Shown piece by piece: positions 28,536 to 36,677 of a stretch of 64,000 nt of DNA. The DNA lies in assembly GCF_000971965.1 (NCBI RefSeq), contig NZ_LAQP01000020.1:33250-97249 (forward strand), given 5' to 3'. A program made the position numbers and the translations under genes. The DNA is from Paenibacillus wulumuqiensis (GTDB lineage Bacteria > Bacillota > Bacilli > Paenibacillales > Paenibacillaceae). Position 1 is the stretch's first letter, and each line of letters starts with the position of its first letter. The notes under the pieces are model-generated. The model was not told the DNA's origin. It saw only the letters and a program-made list of their open reading frames with translations, and did no database searches.

Positions 28536-28753
28536 TTATTACGATCAGATAGGCAAGCAGCGTAACGCTGAATAAAGCTGTACTGCTGCCTGAAAAAGCC
28601 ATGTTCAGGAAAACAGTGATCCTGGCCGTCCGTGCTATGTGCGTTATACCATTATAGGTCGCTGGTTAGTCCGTTAGGTACAAATTCCCGGATAGTTATA
28701 GTATAGTTTATTCTAAAAGTAGTGCTTGCTAAATAGCCAAAGGAGATATATTG

Positions 28754-29650
28754 ATGAAAATACGTAAAGCGATTATTCCCGCAGCCGGACTCGGAACCCG
28801 TTTCCTGCCAGCCACCAAAGCGATGCCGAAAGAAATGCTGCCGATCGTGGATAAGCCAACGATCCAGTACATTATTGAAGAAGCCGTAGCATCGGGCATC
28901 GAGGATATTATCATCGTTACCGGTAAAGGCAAGCGTGCGATTGAAGACCATTTTGACTATTCGATTGAACTGGAGCAGAACCTCGAAGAAAAAGAAAAGT
29001 GGAAGCTGCTGGATGCGGTTCGCGAATCCTCCGAGATGGCAGATATCCACTATATCCGTCAAAAGGAACCAAAAGGACTCGGTCATGCCATCTGGTGTGC
29101 GCGCAAGTTTATCGGCAATGAACCATTCGCCGTACTGCTCGGTGATGATATTGTCGAGTCGGATGTCCCTTGTCTGAAGCAGATGATGGACGTCTACGAA
29201 CAGCATGAATCATCGGTTGTAGGGATCAAGGAGGTACCCTGGGAGCATGTATCTCGCTATGGTCTGGTTGCAGGCGACCAGATGTCTGGTGACGATTCCG
29301 GCCGACTGTACAAAGCAACCGGTCTAGTCGAGAAGCCTAAACGCGAAGACGCACCGTCCAACCTGGCGATCATGGGCCGCTACATCTTGACGCCGGAGAT
29401 CTTCGATATTCTGGGGAATCAGGATATTGGCGCCGGCGGCGAGATCCAATTGACTGATGCGATCTCCAAACTCGGCCAGCAGCAGGATATTCTGGCATAC
29501 CAGTTCGAGGGGCTGCGTCATGATGTAGGGGAGAAAAGCGGATTTATCCAAACAACCATCCATTACGCATTGAAGCATCCTGAGCTGCGCGAAGAAACGA
29601 TTCAATATTTGCGCAAAGTACTGACAGAGATCGATTATCCAACCGCATAA
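28754..29650 (+). CDS. gtaB: UTP-glucose-1-phosphate uridylyltransferase, copy 2
   Basis: This 298-residue protein has the same enzyme family and motifs as the upstream copy. The first 70 residues are identical, then about 16 substitutions follow, half of them in the last 20 residues. The active-site regions ([38 protein letters not shown]) are unchanged, so both copies should be active. The ATG at 28754 follows AGGAG (28741-28745) by 8 bases. It lies next to the polysaccharide locus that begins with the convergent ligase gene, so this copy may be dedicated to surface-glycan supply. Confidence 0.93.
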   Translation: MKIRKAIIPAAGLGTRFLPATKAMPKEMLPIVDKPTIQYIIEEAVASGIEDIIIVTGKGKRAIEDHFDYSIELEQNLEEKEKWKLLDAVRESSEMADIHYIRQKEPKGLGHAIWCARKFIGNEPFAVLLGDDIVESDVPCLKQMMDVYEQHESSVVGIKEVPWEHVSRYGLVAGDQMSGDDSGRLYKATGLVEKPKREDAPSNLAIMGRYILTPEIFDILGNQDIGAGGEIQLTDAISKLGQQQDILAYQFEGLRHDVGEKSGFIQTTIHYALKHPELREETIQYLRKVLTEIDYPTA

Positions 29651-29775
29651 GTAGTACACTATTCACACAAAAATGTTCGTTCAAAACTGGATAGACTAGG
29701 GATCGGCTATAATGTATAACGGTATGAATGAACGATGTGTACTGCAAATGCATATCAATATCCTATAAAACAAAC

Positions 29776-29819
29776 AGCAAAAAAAGAGGCTTCTCCATCA
29801 TAGGAGAAGCCTCTTTCTC
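29776..29819. terminator. Bidirectional terminator between gtaB copy 2 and ligase gene
   Basis: AAAGAGGCTTCTCC (29783-29796) and GGAGAAGCCTCTTT (29803-29816) are perfect arms around a 6-base loop. The long A-run on the left serves as the U-run for the minus-strand ligase transcript. Confidence 0.85.
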
Positions 29820-29857
29820 ATTTCTCATGATCTCGACTGCATCAAACGGTACCTACA

Positions 29858-32320
29858 TCAGTAAGTCGTTTTGGCCAGCTGATCAATCTGTTCTTTTTCC
29901 TTGGCATCGATTGCGATCAGTTTGTCATAGATCGCCTGATCGTTCTGACCTTCTTTTTTCAGAGCAGCCAGATAATAACGTGCGACCTGTCTGTTGGTCT
30001 CGTCATTCAGATCATCCTTCAGTCCGCGCTTCAGCGTTGCTGCCGCATCGGCATTTTTGCCCTGCATCAGCTGAATCTGACCGATACTCAGTGCAATCTT
30101 CGGAGTAACGTCAAATTCACGACCTTGCAGCTGCCCTTCTGGCAATGTCGTCAGATACTGCATGCCATCGAGTACTTCCTGGTACGCTTGAAGTCCAGCC
30201 TGGAAGTATTTCTGTTCGGCAGCCTTATCTTTTTTCTCATAAGCCTGGTTACCGAGAATATACGCCTGGGAAATGACACCTTCATACCAGGAAATATCCC
30301 ATTTGTATTTCGGAATATTATCAACCATTACATTAAACGCCTGATCGGTATCTCCGTGTACCTGGTAGAGAGTAACCATCTGTTTGAGGATATCCTTGTT
30401 GAATGGCTCCTTTTCGTGAGCTTTGGTCAACAGAGCCATATCCTCATTGTAGAACTGCTCATCCTTGGTCTGCTGGTAGCCCTGTACGAGCAGGGAACTC
30501 AGGAAGACAACGCCATCCGGGAATGTGCTGCGGATCGACAAGGCGTCATCCAGAGGCTTACGCAGTCCTTCATACGTGGCATTTGGCGTATTTGCCATCG
30601 CCGATACTTCCATTACATCACCCGAGGCTTGCTTGAAGCGCAGAGAGGTGAAGACGACCGCAATAACGGCTATACCCATCAGTGATACGTAAATGCCGCG
30701 GATGGTACCTGCACCCAGCTGAAGTCGTTTGAGCGGCTGTGCATCCATCGCAGCAGCCATTCCGCCGAGACCGAGGAATACGAGAATGCTCATGTACACA
30801 TAACTCAAGTTAAAGTCGAGCAGACTGTGCATCAGAATCGAGACAACAAGTATAAAGTAAAGGAAATGCGAGTCTTTTTTCTCGCGATCCGATTTGATAT
30901 AACCGCGAATATATTTGTAGAAAATAAAACCGACAAACAAGATGAAAATAATAAATCCGATTACCCCGACTTCGACCAGATACTGAACGAAGAAGTTATG
31001 CGCCTGACGGCTGACATATGGGTTATTCTGGTACGCTTCAAAAGCCGCACCCCATGCACCGCCGCCACCGCCGAAGAACGGGTAGTCGCGCAGCAGTTTC
31101 ATTGCATCACGATAAAAAGTAAAACGTTCCAGTACACTACTTTGCTGGAAGTTGATGTTCTCAAAACGGACACGGATATTGGCCGGCAGCAGATTGCGCA
31201 GGTTGGTGGCAATCAGCAGTACCAGAATCACGCCTCCGACAACAGCAGCACCGATCGGCAGCCAGATGCTGGAGAAGCGCTTCGCTGTCCAGCCTTCTAC
31301 GCCATGTTCCAGCTTCGGAGCGAGGAACCGTCCGATCACTACTGCAATCAGTCCAACGATCAGCGATGTGATCAGCAGATACGCCCAGCCCTTGGCTGCA
31401 ACGCTGCCGTCATACTTGGCGATGACCTGCAGACCGATATTCGTTACCGGATTCAGGATCACGGCCGAAGCAATACCGGCGATCACAATGTAAATGACCC
31501 AGAGAATCTGCTGTGCCGGACGCAGCATCAGCAGCAGTACGAGCAGCACGAATGGCAGAACGACCAGACCACCGCGTGACAGCGTCAGAATCAGCGACAG
31601 GATGACCGGCACGAGCATAAAGCCGTGGATAAAGTGGTCATACGATTTTTTCAGACGGCTTACATTAAATAGTCCTGCGAACAGGATCGCCATCAGGAAG
31701 GCTGCATATGTATTCGCGTACTGGAATACGGAAGTCAGACGCCAGCCGTTGGAATCCTGCATGATCGCGTCGACATATACGCCGTTGTTGACCGCAACCG
31801 AGAACCAGGATACCAGATGTCCGCCCAGAATCCCCTGGCCGAACCAGTTGAGGAATCCAAACATGATGATCAGGTAAGCGGAGCCCATGATCGTAATCTG
31901 AATAATTTTGTTGGACAATCGGTCACGCAGCATGTACACACCAATCACGAAAATAAATGCGTACATCCATTGTATTAGCACCATATTTACGGCATAATGC
32001 CAAGAGGCGGCCGAAAACATGGAGATCATATACGAGATCGGCAGCAGAATAATAAGCAGTGCCGCCAGATCACGCTGATCGTCCAGCTTGATTTTTTTGT
32101 GGAATTGAATCAATCCCAGAATCAGCAGGATACCCGACATCATCACTGCCCAGAAGATCGGTTTCTCAAAACTTACGCCAAGACCATTGAACAATGCAAT
32201 TTGAAATGGGGTCCATAACAGGAACAAAATGAGACAGATGTTAACGACCCAGAACATGCCATTACGTTTGTCGTCCTCAGTGGACGCTTTAAACTGTTTG
32301 CCGTATACTGGATTAGCCAA
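29858..32320 (-). CDS. O-antigen-ligase-family protein with C-terminal TPR region
   Basis: This protein of about 820 residues has roughly 12 membrane segments in its first 500 residues. The large periplasmic-type loop (about residues 390-450) is typical of the Wzy/WaaL/PglL (PF04932) family, ending in the FYRDAMKLLRDYPFFGGGGG motif. About 270 hydrophilic residues then read as tetratricopeptide-like helices. Ligases of this family transfer lipid-linked glycans to protein or another carrier. In Paenibacillus alvei and Geobacillus S-layer loci, WsfB/WsaB proteins of this type are the O-oligosaccharyltransferases, so that role is inferred. The TTG start at 32320 follows AAAGGAG by 9 bases. Confidence 0.75.
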   Translation of the reverse strand: MANPVYGKQFKASTEDDKRNGMFWVVNICLILFLLWTPFQIALFNGLGVSFEKPIFWAVMMSGILLILGLIQFHKKIKLDDQRDLAALLIILLPISYMISMFSAASWHYAVNMVLIQWMYAFIFVIGVYMLRDRLSNKIIQITIMGSAYLIIMFGFLNWFGQGILGGHLVSWFSVAVNNGVYVDAIMQDSNGWRLTSVFQYANTYAAFLMAILFAGLFNVSRLKKSYDHFIHGFMLVPVILSLILTLSRGGLVVLPFVLLVLLLMLRPAQQILWVIYIVIAGIASAVILNPVTNIGLQVIAKYDGSVAAKGWAYLLITSLIVGLIAVVIGRFLAPKLEHGVEGWTAKRFSSIWLPIGAAVVGGVILVLLIATNLRNLLPANIRVRFENINFQQSSVLERFTFYRDAMKLLRDYPFFGGGGGAWGAAFEAYQNNPYVSRQAHNFFVQYLVEVGVIGFIIFILFVGFIFYKYIRGYIKSDREKKDSHFLYFILVVSILMHSLLDFNLSYVYMSILVFLGLGGMAAAMDAQPLKRLQLGAGTIRGIYVSLMGIAVIAVVFTSLRFKQASGDVMEVSAMANTPNATYEGLRKPLDDALSIRSTFPDGVVFLSSLLVQGYQQTKDEQFYNEDMALLTKAHEKEPFNKDILKQMVTLYQVHGDTDQAFNVMVDNIPKYKWDISWYEGVISQAYILGNQAYEKKDKAAEQKYFQAGLQAYQEVLDGMQYLTTLPEGQLQGREFDVTPKIALSIGQIQLMQGKNADAAATLKRGLKDDLNDETNRQVARYYLAALKKEGQNDQAIYDKLIAIDAKEKEQIDQLAKTTY

Positions 32321-32355
32321 TGTTTTAAACTCCTTTACATAAGAGGTACTAAGAC

Positions 32356-32361
32356 ATTTTA
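32356..32361 (-). promoter_or_regulatory. Extended -10 element for the ligase gene
   Basis: On the minus strand TGC-TAAAAT reads as an extended -10 about 40 bases before the TTG start. The -35 is poor. It sits in the AT-rich divergent spacer facing the wzm promoter. Confidence 0.35.
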
Positions 32362-32428
32362 GCATAATGGGGCCTGTGTTCACCACTAGGCTATTTATTG
32401 TCACGCTTATTATTCTTAATTCAATAAA

Positions 32429-32456
32429 TTGTAAGATCATCTTGAATTTATAAAAT
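32429..32456 (+). promoter_or_regulatory. Candidate promoter of the wzm-wzt operon
   Basis: TTGTAA and TAAAAT are separated by 16 bases, 47 bases before the wzm start. In such AT-rich DNA this can occur by chance. Confidence 0.4.
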
Positions 32457-32502
32457 GACTGAAAATGTAATTTATTATTTAGATGAAGTAAGGGGAGTAT
32501 TA

Positions 32503-33873
32503 ATGAAAAAGTCATTTGCAAAAAAAACAGCTTCAATCCTAATAGCTTTAGTGCTATTAGTGTCATTTTTTTTGATAATCAGAGCTTATTATCAAACTAC
32601 GGCTACCACTACACTTATTTTTCAATACAAATCCAATGTAAATGCAGAAGTTCAGCTATTTTTTACTAACCAAAAAAATGGTAAGTGGAATGAGAATCAA
32701 TCTGTCACAAAAAGTTATACAAAACCTACAGAATGGAAAAAGATACAGTTTGATATTCCATCAAATATAAGTAAAGTAAGATTAGATACGGGCAATCAAC
32801 CGGCGGAAATAGATATCAAGGATATAAAATTATCAAAAAACCATACTGTAAATATGAATATTTTAGATTTAGATTTAGCTGTTCAACAGGTTAAAATTAT
32901 AAATAAAGAACAGAATTTTATAAGTCTAAAATCATTGGGAGAAGATCCTTATATAGGCTTTGATATTGGCAATCTTCATGCAGGAATTTCACAAGAAAAC
33001 TATATGTATTCTTCCCTTTTCCTTCTTTTGAGCTTGGTAGCTGCGGTCCTTTGCACATGGGCTATTAGAAATGTCAAGGAAGTAGCAAGATACATTAAAT
33101 ATACGATTCAAGGACGCAAATTAATATTTAATTTAGCCAAAAATGATTTTAAAACTAAGTATGCAGCTTCGTATTTAGGGATAATTTGGGGATTTATACA
33201 ACCATTAATTACGATTGCTACGTATTGGTTTGTTTTTCAGGTTGGTCTAAGAAGCGGAGATATATCGAGTGTGCCTTTTATTTTATGGTTTATAGCTGGT
33301 ATCATCCCATGGTTTTTCTTTTCGGAAGCACTGCTTGGAGGAACAAATGTTTTTATGGAATACAGTTATCTAGTGAAAAAAGTTGTCTTTAAGATAGAAC
33401 TATTGCCTGTTGTGAAAATTGTTTCGTCATTGTTTGTGCATTTATTTTTTATAGCATTTATCTTTATTATGTATAGTTCTTATGGTCTTTATCCAAAGCT
33501 TTTTGATTTACAACTAGTATATTATTTGATTTGTTCAATTGTACTGGCATTTTCTATATCAATTTTAACGTCAGCCATTATATTGTTTTTCAAAGATCTC
33601 AACCAGATTATTGGAATTATATTACAGGTCGGCTTTTGGTTTACACCTATTGGCTGGACAGTTACTATGTTGAATAATTTTTGGGCATTTGTCTTTAAGC
33701 TTAATCCAATGTATTACATTGTACAAGGTTACAGGGACACGCTAATCGAACATACCATGTTTTGGGAGAGACCTTATCAAACTCTTTATTTTTGGATATT
33801 CTGCAGTATCATTCTTGTGTTGGGAATTAAAGTTTTTAAAAAATTAAAGCCACATTTTTCTGATGTGCTTTAG
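32503..33873 (+). CDS. Polysaccharide ABC exporter permease (Wzm/TagG) with extracytoplasmic N-terminal domain
   Basis: This protein has 456 residues, whereas Wzm/TagG permeases are usually about 260. The C-terminal 265 residues are an ABC-2 permease (NLAKNDFKTKYAASYLGIIW, then six TM segments and FTPIGWTVTML). Ahead of it is an extra TM (residues 9-28), a beta-rich outside domain (about 35-165, with VQLFFTNQKNG and VRLDTG...IDIKDIKLSK), and a second TM (about 168-190). That domain resembles modules in neighbouring glycosyltransferases. Together with the ATPase encoded next, it should export a lipid-linked polysaccharide. The ATG at 32503 follows AGGGGAG. The gene is AT-rich, unlike the DNA to its left. 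Confidence 0.82.
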   Translation: MKKSFAKKTASILIALVLLVSFFLIIRAYYQTTATTTLIFQYKSNVNAEVQLFFTNQKNGKWNENQSVTKSYTKPTEWKKIQFDIPSNISKVRLDTGNQPAEIDIKDIKLSKNHTVNMNILDLDLAVQQVKIINKEQNFISLKSLGEDPYIGFDIGNLHAGISQENYMYSSLFLLLSLVAAVLCTWAIRNVKEVARYIKYTIQGRKLIFNLAKNDFKTKYAASYLGIIWGFIQPLITIATYWFVFQVGLRSGDISSVPFILWFIAGIIPWFFFSEALLGGTNVFMEYSYLVKKVVFKIELLPVVKIVSSLFVHLFFIAFIFIMYSSYGLYPKLFDLQLVYYLICSIVLAFSISILTSAIILFFKDLNQIIGIILQVGFWFTPIGWTVTMLNNFWAFVFKLNPMYYIVQGYRDTLIEHTMFWERPYQTLYFWIFCSIILVLGIKVFKKLKPHFSDVL

Positions 33874-33884
33874 GAGTGGAAAAC

Positions 33885-35114
33885 ATGGAGCCTATTATTG
33901 AAGTAAGAAATGTAATCAAAACATATAAATTGTATGATAAGCCCATTGATCGTTTAAAAGAATCGCTCAGTCTTTCCAATAAAAAGTATCATCAGACATT
34001 TAATGCTTTAGATGGCTTGAATCTGAATATTTTCCCCGGAGAAGCTGTAGGTTTTCTGGGAAGAAACGGCTCTGGAAAGTCAACTTTACTTAAGTTGATT
34101 ACAGGTATTCTAACTCCTACACATGGAGAGATTATTACAAATGGCAGAATTTCCGCAATTTTGGAACTGGGTGCAGGTTTTAATCCGGAGTATACAGGTC
34201 GTGAAAATATTTATTTAAACGGTCTTATGCTAGGTATTAGTCGTGAAGAAATGAATCTTAAGATCGAAAGCATTATAGAATTTGCCGACATAGGTTCTTT
34301 TATAGAACAACCTGTTAAGCTTTATTCAAGTGGTATGTTTGCTCGTCTGGCATTTGCTGTTTCGATTAATGTAGATCCAGATATTCTTATTGTAGATGAA
34401 GCGTTGGCAGTAGGAGATAGTCGTTTTCAAACGAAGTGTATAGAAAAAATGAAGGAATTGAAGCAAAAAGGAGTCACTATTCTTTTTGTATCACATGCTA
34501 CAGAGCAAGTTAAACGATTCTGTAACAAAGCTGTATGGATCAAAGAAGGTAAAATTGAAGCTGTTGGAGAATCAAGTGAGGTTGTAGATATTTATGAAAG
34601 TTATATGAAAACTGATTCGGCAAATGCAGCTCCAGACGTAGGACAGAATAAAGTCGCTGTTGATGAGCAACTGGAAGAAATAGAGACGCCAACGGTTTCC
34701 AAGGTATCGTCAGAGTATATGGCTTACATTTCTAAAGTTAAAGTAAACAAAAAGGATGTTAAAACGTTTGATGAGGTCATTGTTGAAATAGAATACGAAG
34801 TATATGAATCCAATGTGAAAGACTTACTCCTTGGAGTTGCTTTGTATACGCCTAATAGAGAATACATTTTTGGTCCTAATACTTTTCTTGAAAAAATTGA
34901 TATACCACAAACTCTCGGTAAGCATACAGTTAGATATATTGTTTCACAAATCCCTCTACTTGGTGGCACATACTGCATAGATATAGGGCTATTTAATAAT
35001 GAAGGACTGGTATGTTTACACTATAAAGAGAATGCCGAAAGTATTTCTATAACGAATAAATATATTTCTGAGGGTCTTGTATATATGAATCATAGATGGG
35101 AAGTGGTACAGTGA
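33885..35114 (+). CDS. Polysaccharide ABC exporter ATPase (Wzt) with C-terminal glycan-binding domain
   Basis: This 409-residue protein has an ABC ATPase at about residues 1-240: Walker A GRNGSGKST near 58, the TagH/Wzt-specific signature LYSSGMFARLAFAVS, Walker B ILIVDEALAVGD. A linker (240-265) and a C-terminal domain of about 145 residues follow, rich in beta-strands (VSKVKVNKKDVKTFDEVIVEIEY). Wzt proteins with such tails bind the modified end of the glycan and license its export, as in E. coli O9a. Plain TagH-type ATPases lack it. The ATG at 33885 has TAGGAG 8 bases upstream, at the end of wzm. It overlaps the methyltransferase gene by a few bases. Confidence 0.88.
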   Translation: MEPIIEVRNVIKTYKLYDKPIDRLKESLSLSNKKYHQTFNALDGLNLNIFPGEAVGFLGRNGSGKSTLLKLITGILTPTHGEIITNGRISAILELGAGFNPEYTGRENIYLNGLMLGISREEMNLKIESIIEFADIGSFIEQPVKLYSSGMFARLAFAVSINVDPDILIVDEALAVGDSRFQTKCIEKMKELKQKGVTILFVSHATEQVKRFCNKAVWIKEGKIEAVGESSEVVDIYESYMKTDSANAAPDVGQNKVAVDEQLEEIETPTVSKVSSEYMAYISKVKVNKKDVKTFDEVIVEIEYEVYESNVKDLLLGVALYTPNREYIFGPNTFLEKIDIPQTLGKHTVRYIVSQIPLLGGTYCIDIGLFNNEGLVCLHYKENAESISITNKYISEGLVYMNHRWEVVQ

Positions 35115-36658
35115 TCCATGTTATTTTTGATCAATATCAACGTTATAACAATGTCACTACAATTATAAACCGTTTTAGAACTGAGAATAAATGTTTTCGT
35201 ATACTTGAAGTTGGTGCGAACGAACATAGAAATCTGGAGAAATTCCTTCCAAACGATCAAATCACATACCTGGACATTGAACTGCCTGAACATCTTATCA
35301 ATGACCCGCAGTATTTACTAGGTGATGCAACAGCAATGGAGTTTGAAGATGATCAATATGATATTGTAGTAGCTTTGGATGTTTTTGAGCATATTCCTGA
35401 AGAAAAAAGAAATAAATTTATTGATGAACTTCAGCGGGTAAGTAAAGAGTTTTTTGTCATTACTGCTCCATTTGATTCCCCTAAGGTAGTACATTCTGAA
35501 ATAGTAGCAAATTCTATTTATAAAGGAATATTTGGTGAGGACTTTATATGGCTTAAAGAGCATAGGGATAATGGGTTACCCAAATTAGAGGCTTTGAAAA
35601 GCTATTTGGAACAAAAGCAGAGTATATCTTATAAGATTATTGGACATGGGGATATTAATATATGGGAAAGAATGATGAAAGTTCATTTTTTTGCAGCATA
35701 TAACTCAAAACTTAATTTTTTTAGAGATGAAATCGACAAATTTTATAACTCTAAAATTTTTGAGTGGGATTATCCAGAGGACTCATACAGAAAAATTGTG
35801 GTAGTTTCCAAACGTTCTGATGTTGATATATTAAATGATATTTTTGTAGAAAAATCTATTCCATCAAAATATAATGAAGAATTAAAAATGATGGAAAGAG
35901 ATTTTTATAATCTTGTTTCATTATTAAATAAAGATACCACTGAGCAAAAACCAGCTTATGCAGATGAACTGAAAATATATATTAATACAGGTGAAGGATA
36001 TAGTGAGGGAGATACTATAGTATATGAGTTGAATGAACGTGTTAATTTTCATTCTCATGATATAGCACTTTCAAATTATGAGTCGATTCACTCGATTCGA
36101 ATAGATCCCTCAAATTATTCGGGCATCTATAAAATTAATAATATTAAATTGGTGAATGAGGATGGAAAAGCGCTTAGTTACTCAGTTAATGGGAATTTTG
36201 ATTTCAGTTTAAACGAGGTTTATGTATATGAAAATGATGATCCATATATTACATTAGATCTTGAACAGCCAGTTAACATTTTAAGAATTTCATTAGATCT
36301 CTATTTATTTTCTAAGAATTATGACACCGTAGTCAAAGAATTCAAAAAAATATTCCAAGCAAAAAAAGATAAACGTGAGGGGATAAAGAGTGGGCTAGAA
36401 CTACTTCAAAACAATTATGATAAGCTTTTGCTATTGCAAAAAGAAGAAGCGGATAAATATAAACAGGATATACTAAAATATGAACAAAAATTTAAGCAAT
36501 GCAGCCAAGAATTGGCTGATTATAAAAATTACATGAACGAGCATATAGAACAGGGCAGGAATGAAAAAATGGAATTGATTAAAGAATTGAATAGTGTATA
36601 CAATTCGAAGACGTGGAAAATGATAATTATATTCAAAAAACTAATAGGAAAAAGATAA
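35111..36658 (+). CDS. SAM methyltransferase with beta-sandwich module and C-terminal coiled coil
   Basis: This protein of about 515 residues has an N-terminal class I methyltransferase: motif I ILEVGANEHRN near residue 30, acidic strand-2 end YLDIELPEH, LGDATAMEF, and DIVVALDVFEHIPEE near 90. Around 285-400 lies a beta-rich module with IYINTGEGYSEGDT and IRIDPSNYSGIYKINNIKL. A predicted coiled coil of about 90 residues follows and the end is an amphipathic basic helix (SVYNSKTWKMIIIFKKLI). The architecture recalls WbdD, the methyltransferase-coiled-coil ruler that caps and sizes O9a chains beside Wzm/Wzt. GTG 35111 overlaps the wzt stop as GTGA; ATG 35096 is an alternative. Confidence 0.75.
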   Translation: MIHVIFDQYQRYNNVTTIINRFRTENKCFRILEVGANEHRNLEKFLPNDQITYLDIELPEHLINDPQYLLGDATAMEFEDDQYDIVVALDVFEHIPEEKRNKFIDELQRVSKEFFVITAPFDSPKVVHSEIVANSIYKGIFGEDFIWLKEHRDNGLPKLEALKSYLEQKQSISYKIIGHGDINIWERMMKVHFFAAYNSKLNFFRDEIDKFYNSKIFEWDYPEDSYRKIVVVSKRSDVDILNDIFVEKSIPSKYNEELKMMERDFYNLVSLLNKDTTEQKPAYADELKIYINTGEGYSEGDTIVYELNERVNFHSHDIALSNYESIHSIRIDPSNYSGIYKINNIKLVNEDGKALSYSVNGNFDFSLNEVYVYENDDPYITLDLEQPVNILRISLDLYLFSKNYDTVVKEFKKIFQAKKDKREGIKSGLELLQNNYDKLLLLQKEEADKYKQDILKYEQKFKQCSQELADYKNYMNEHIEQGRNEKMELIKELNSVYNSKTWKMIIIFKKLIGKR

Positions 36659-36677
36659 AATATATGGGGGATTAACT

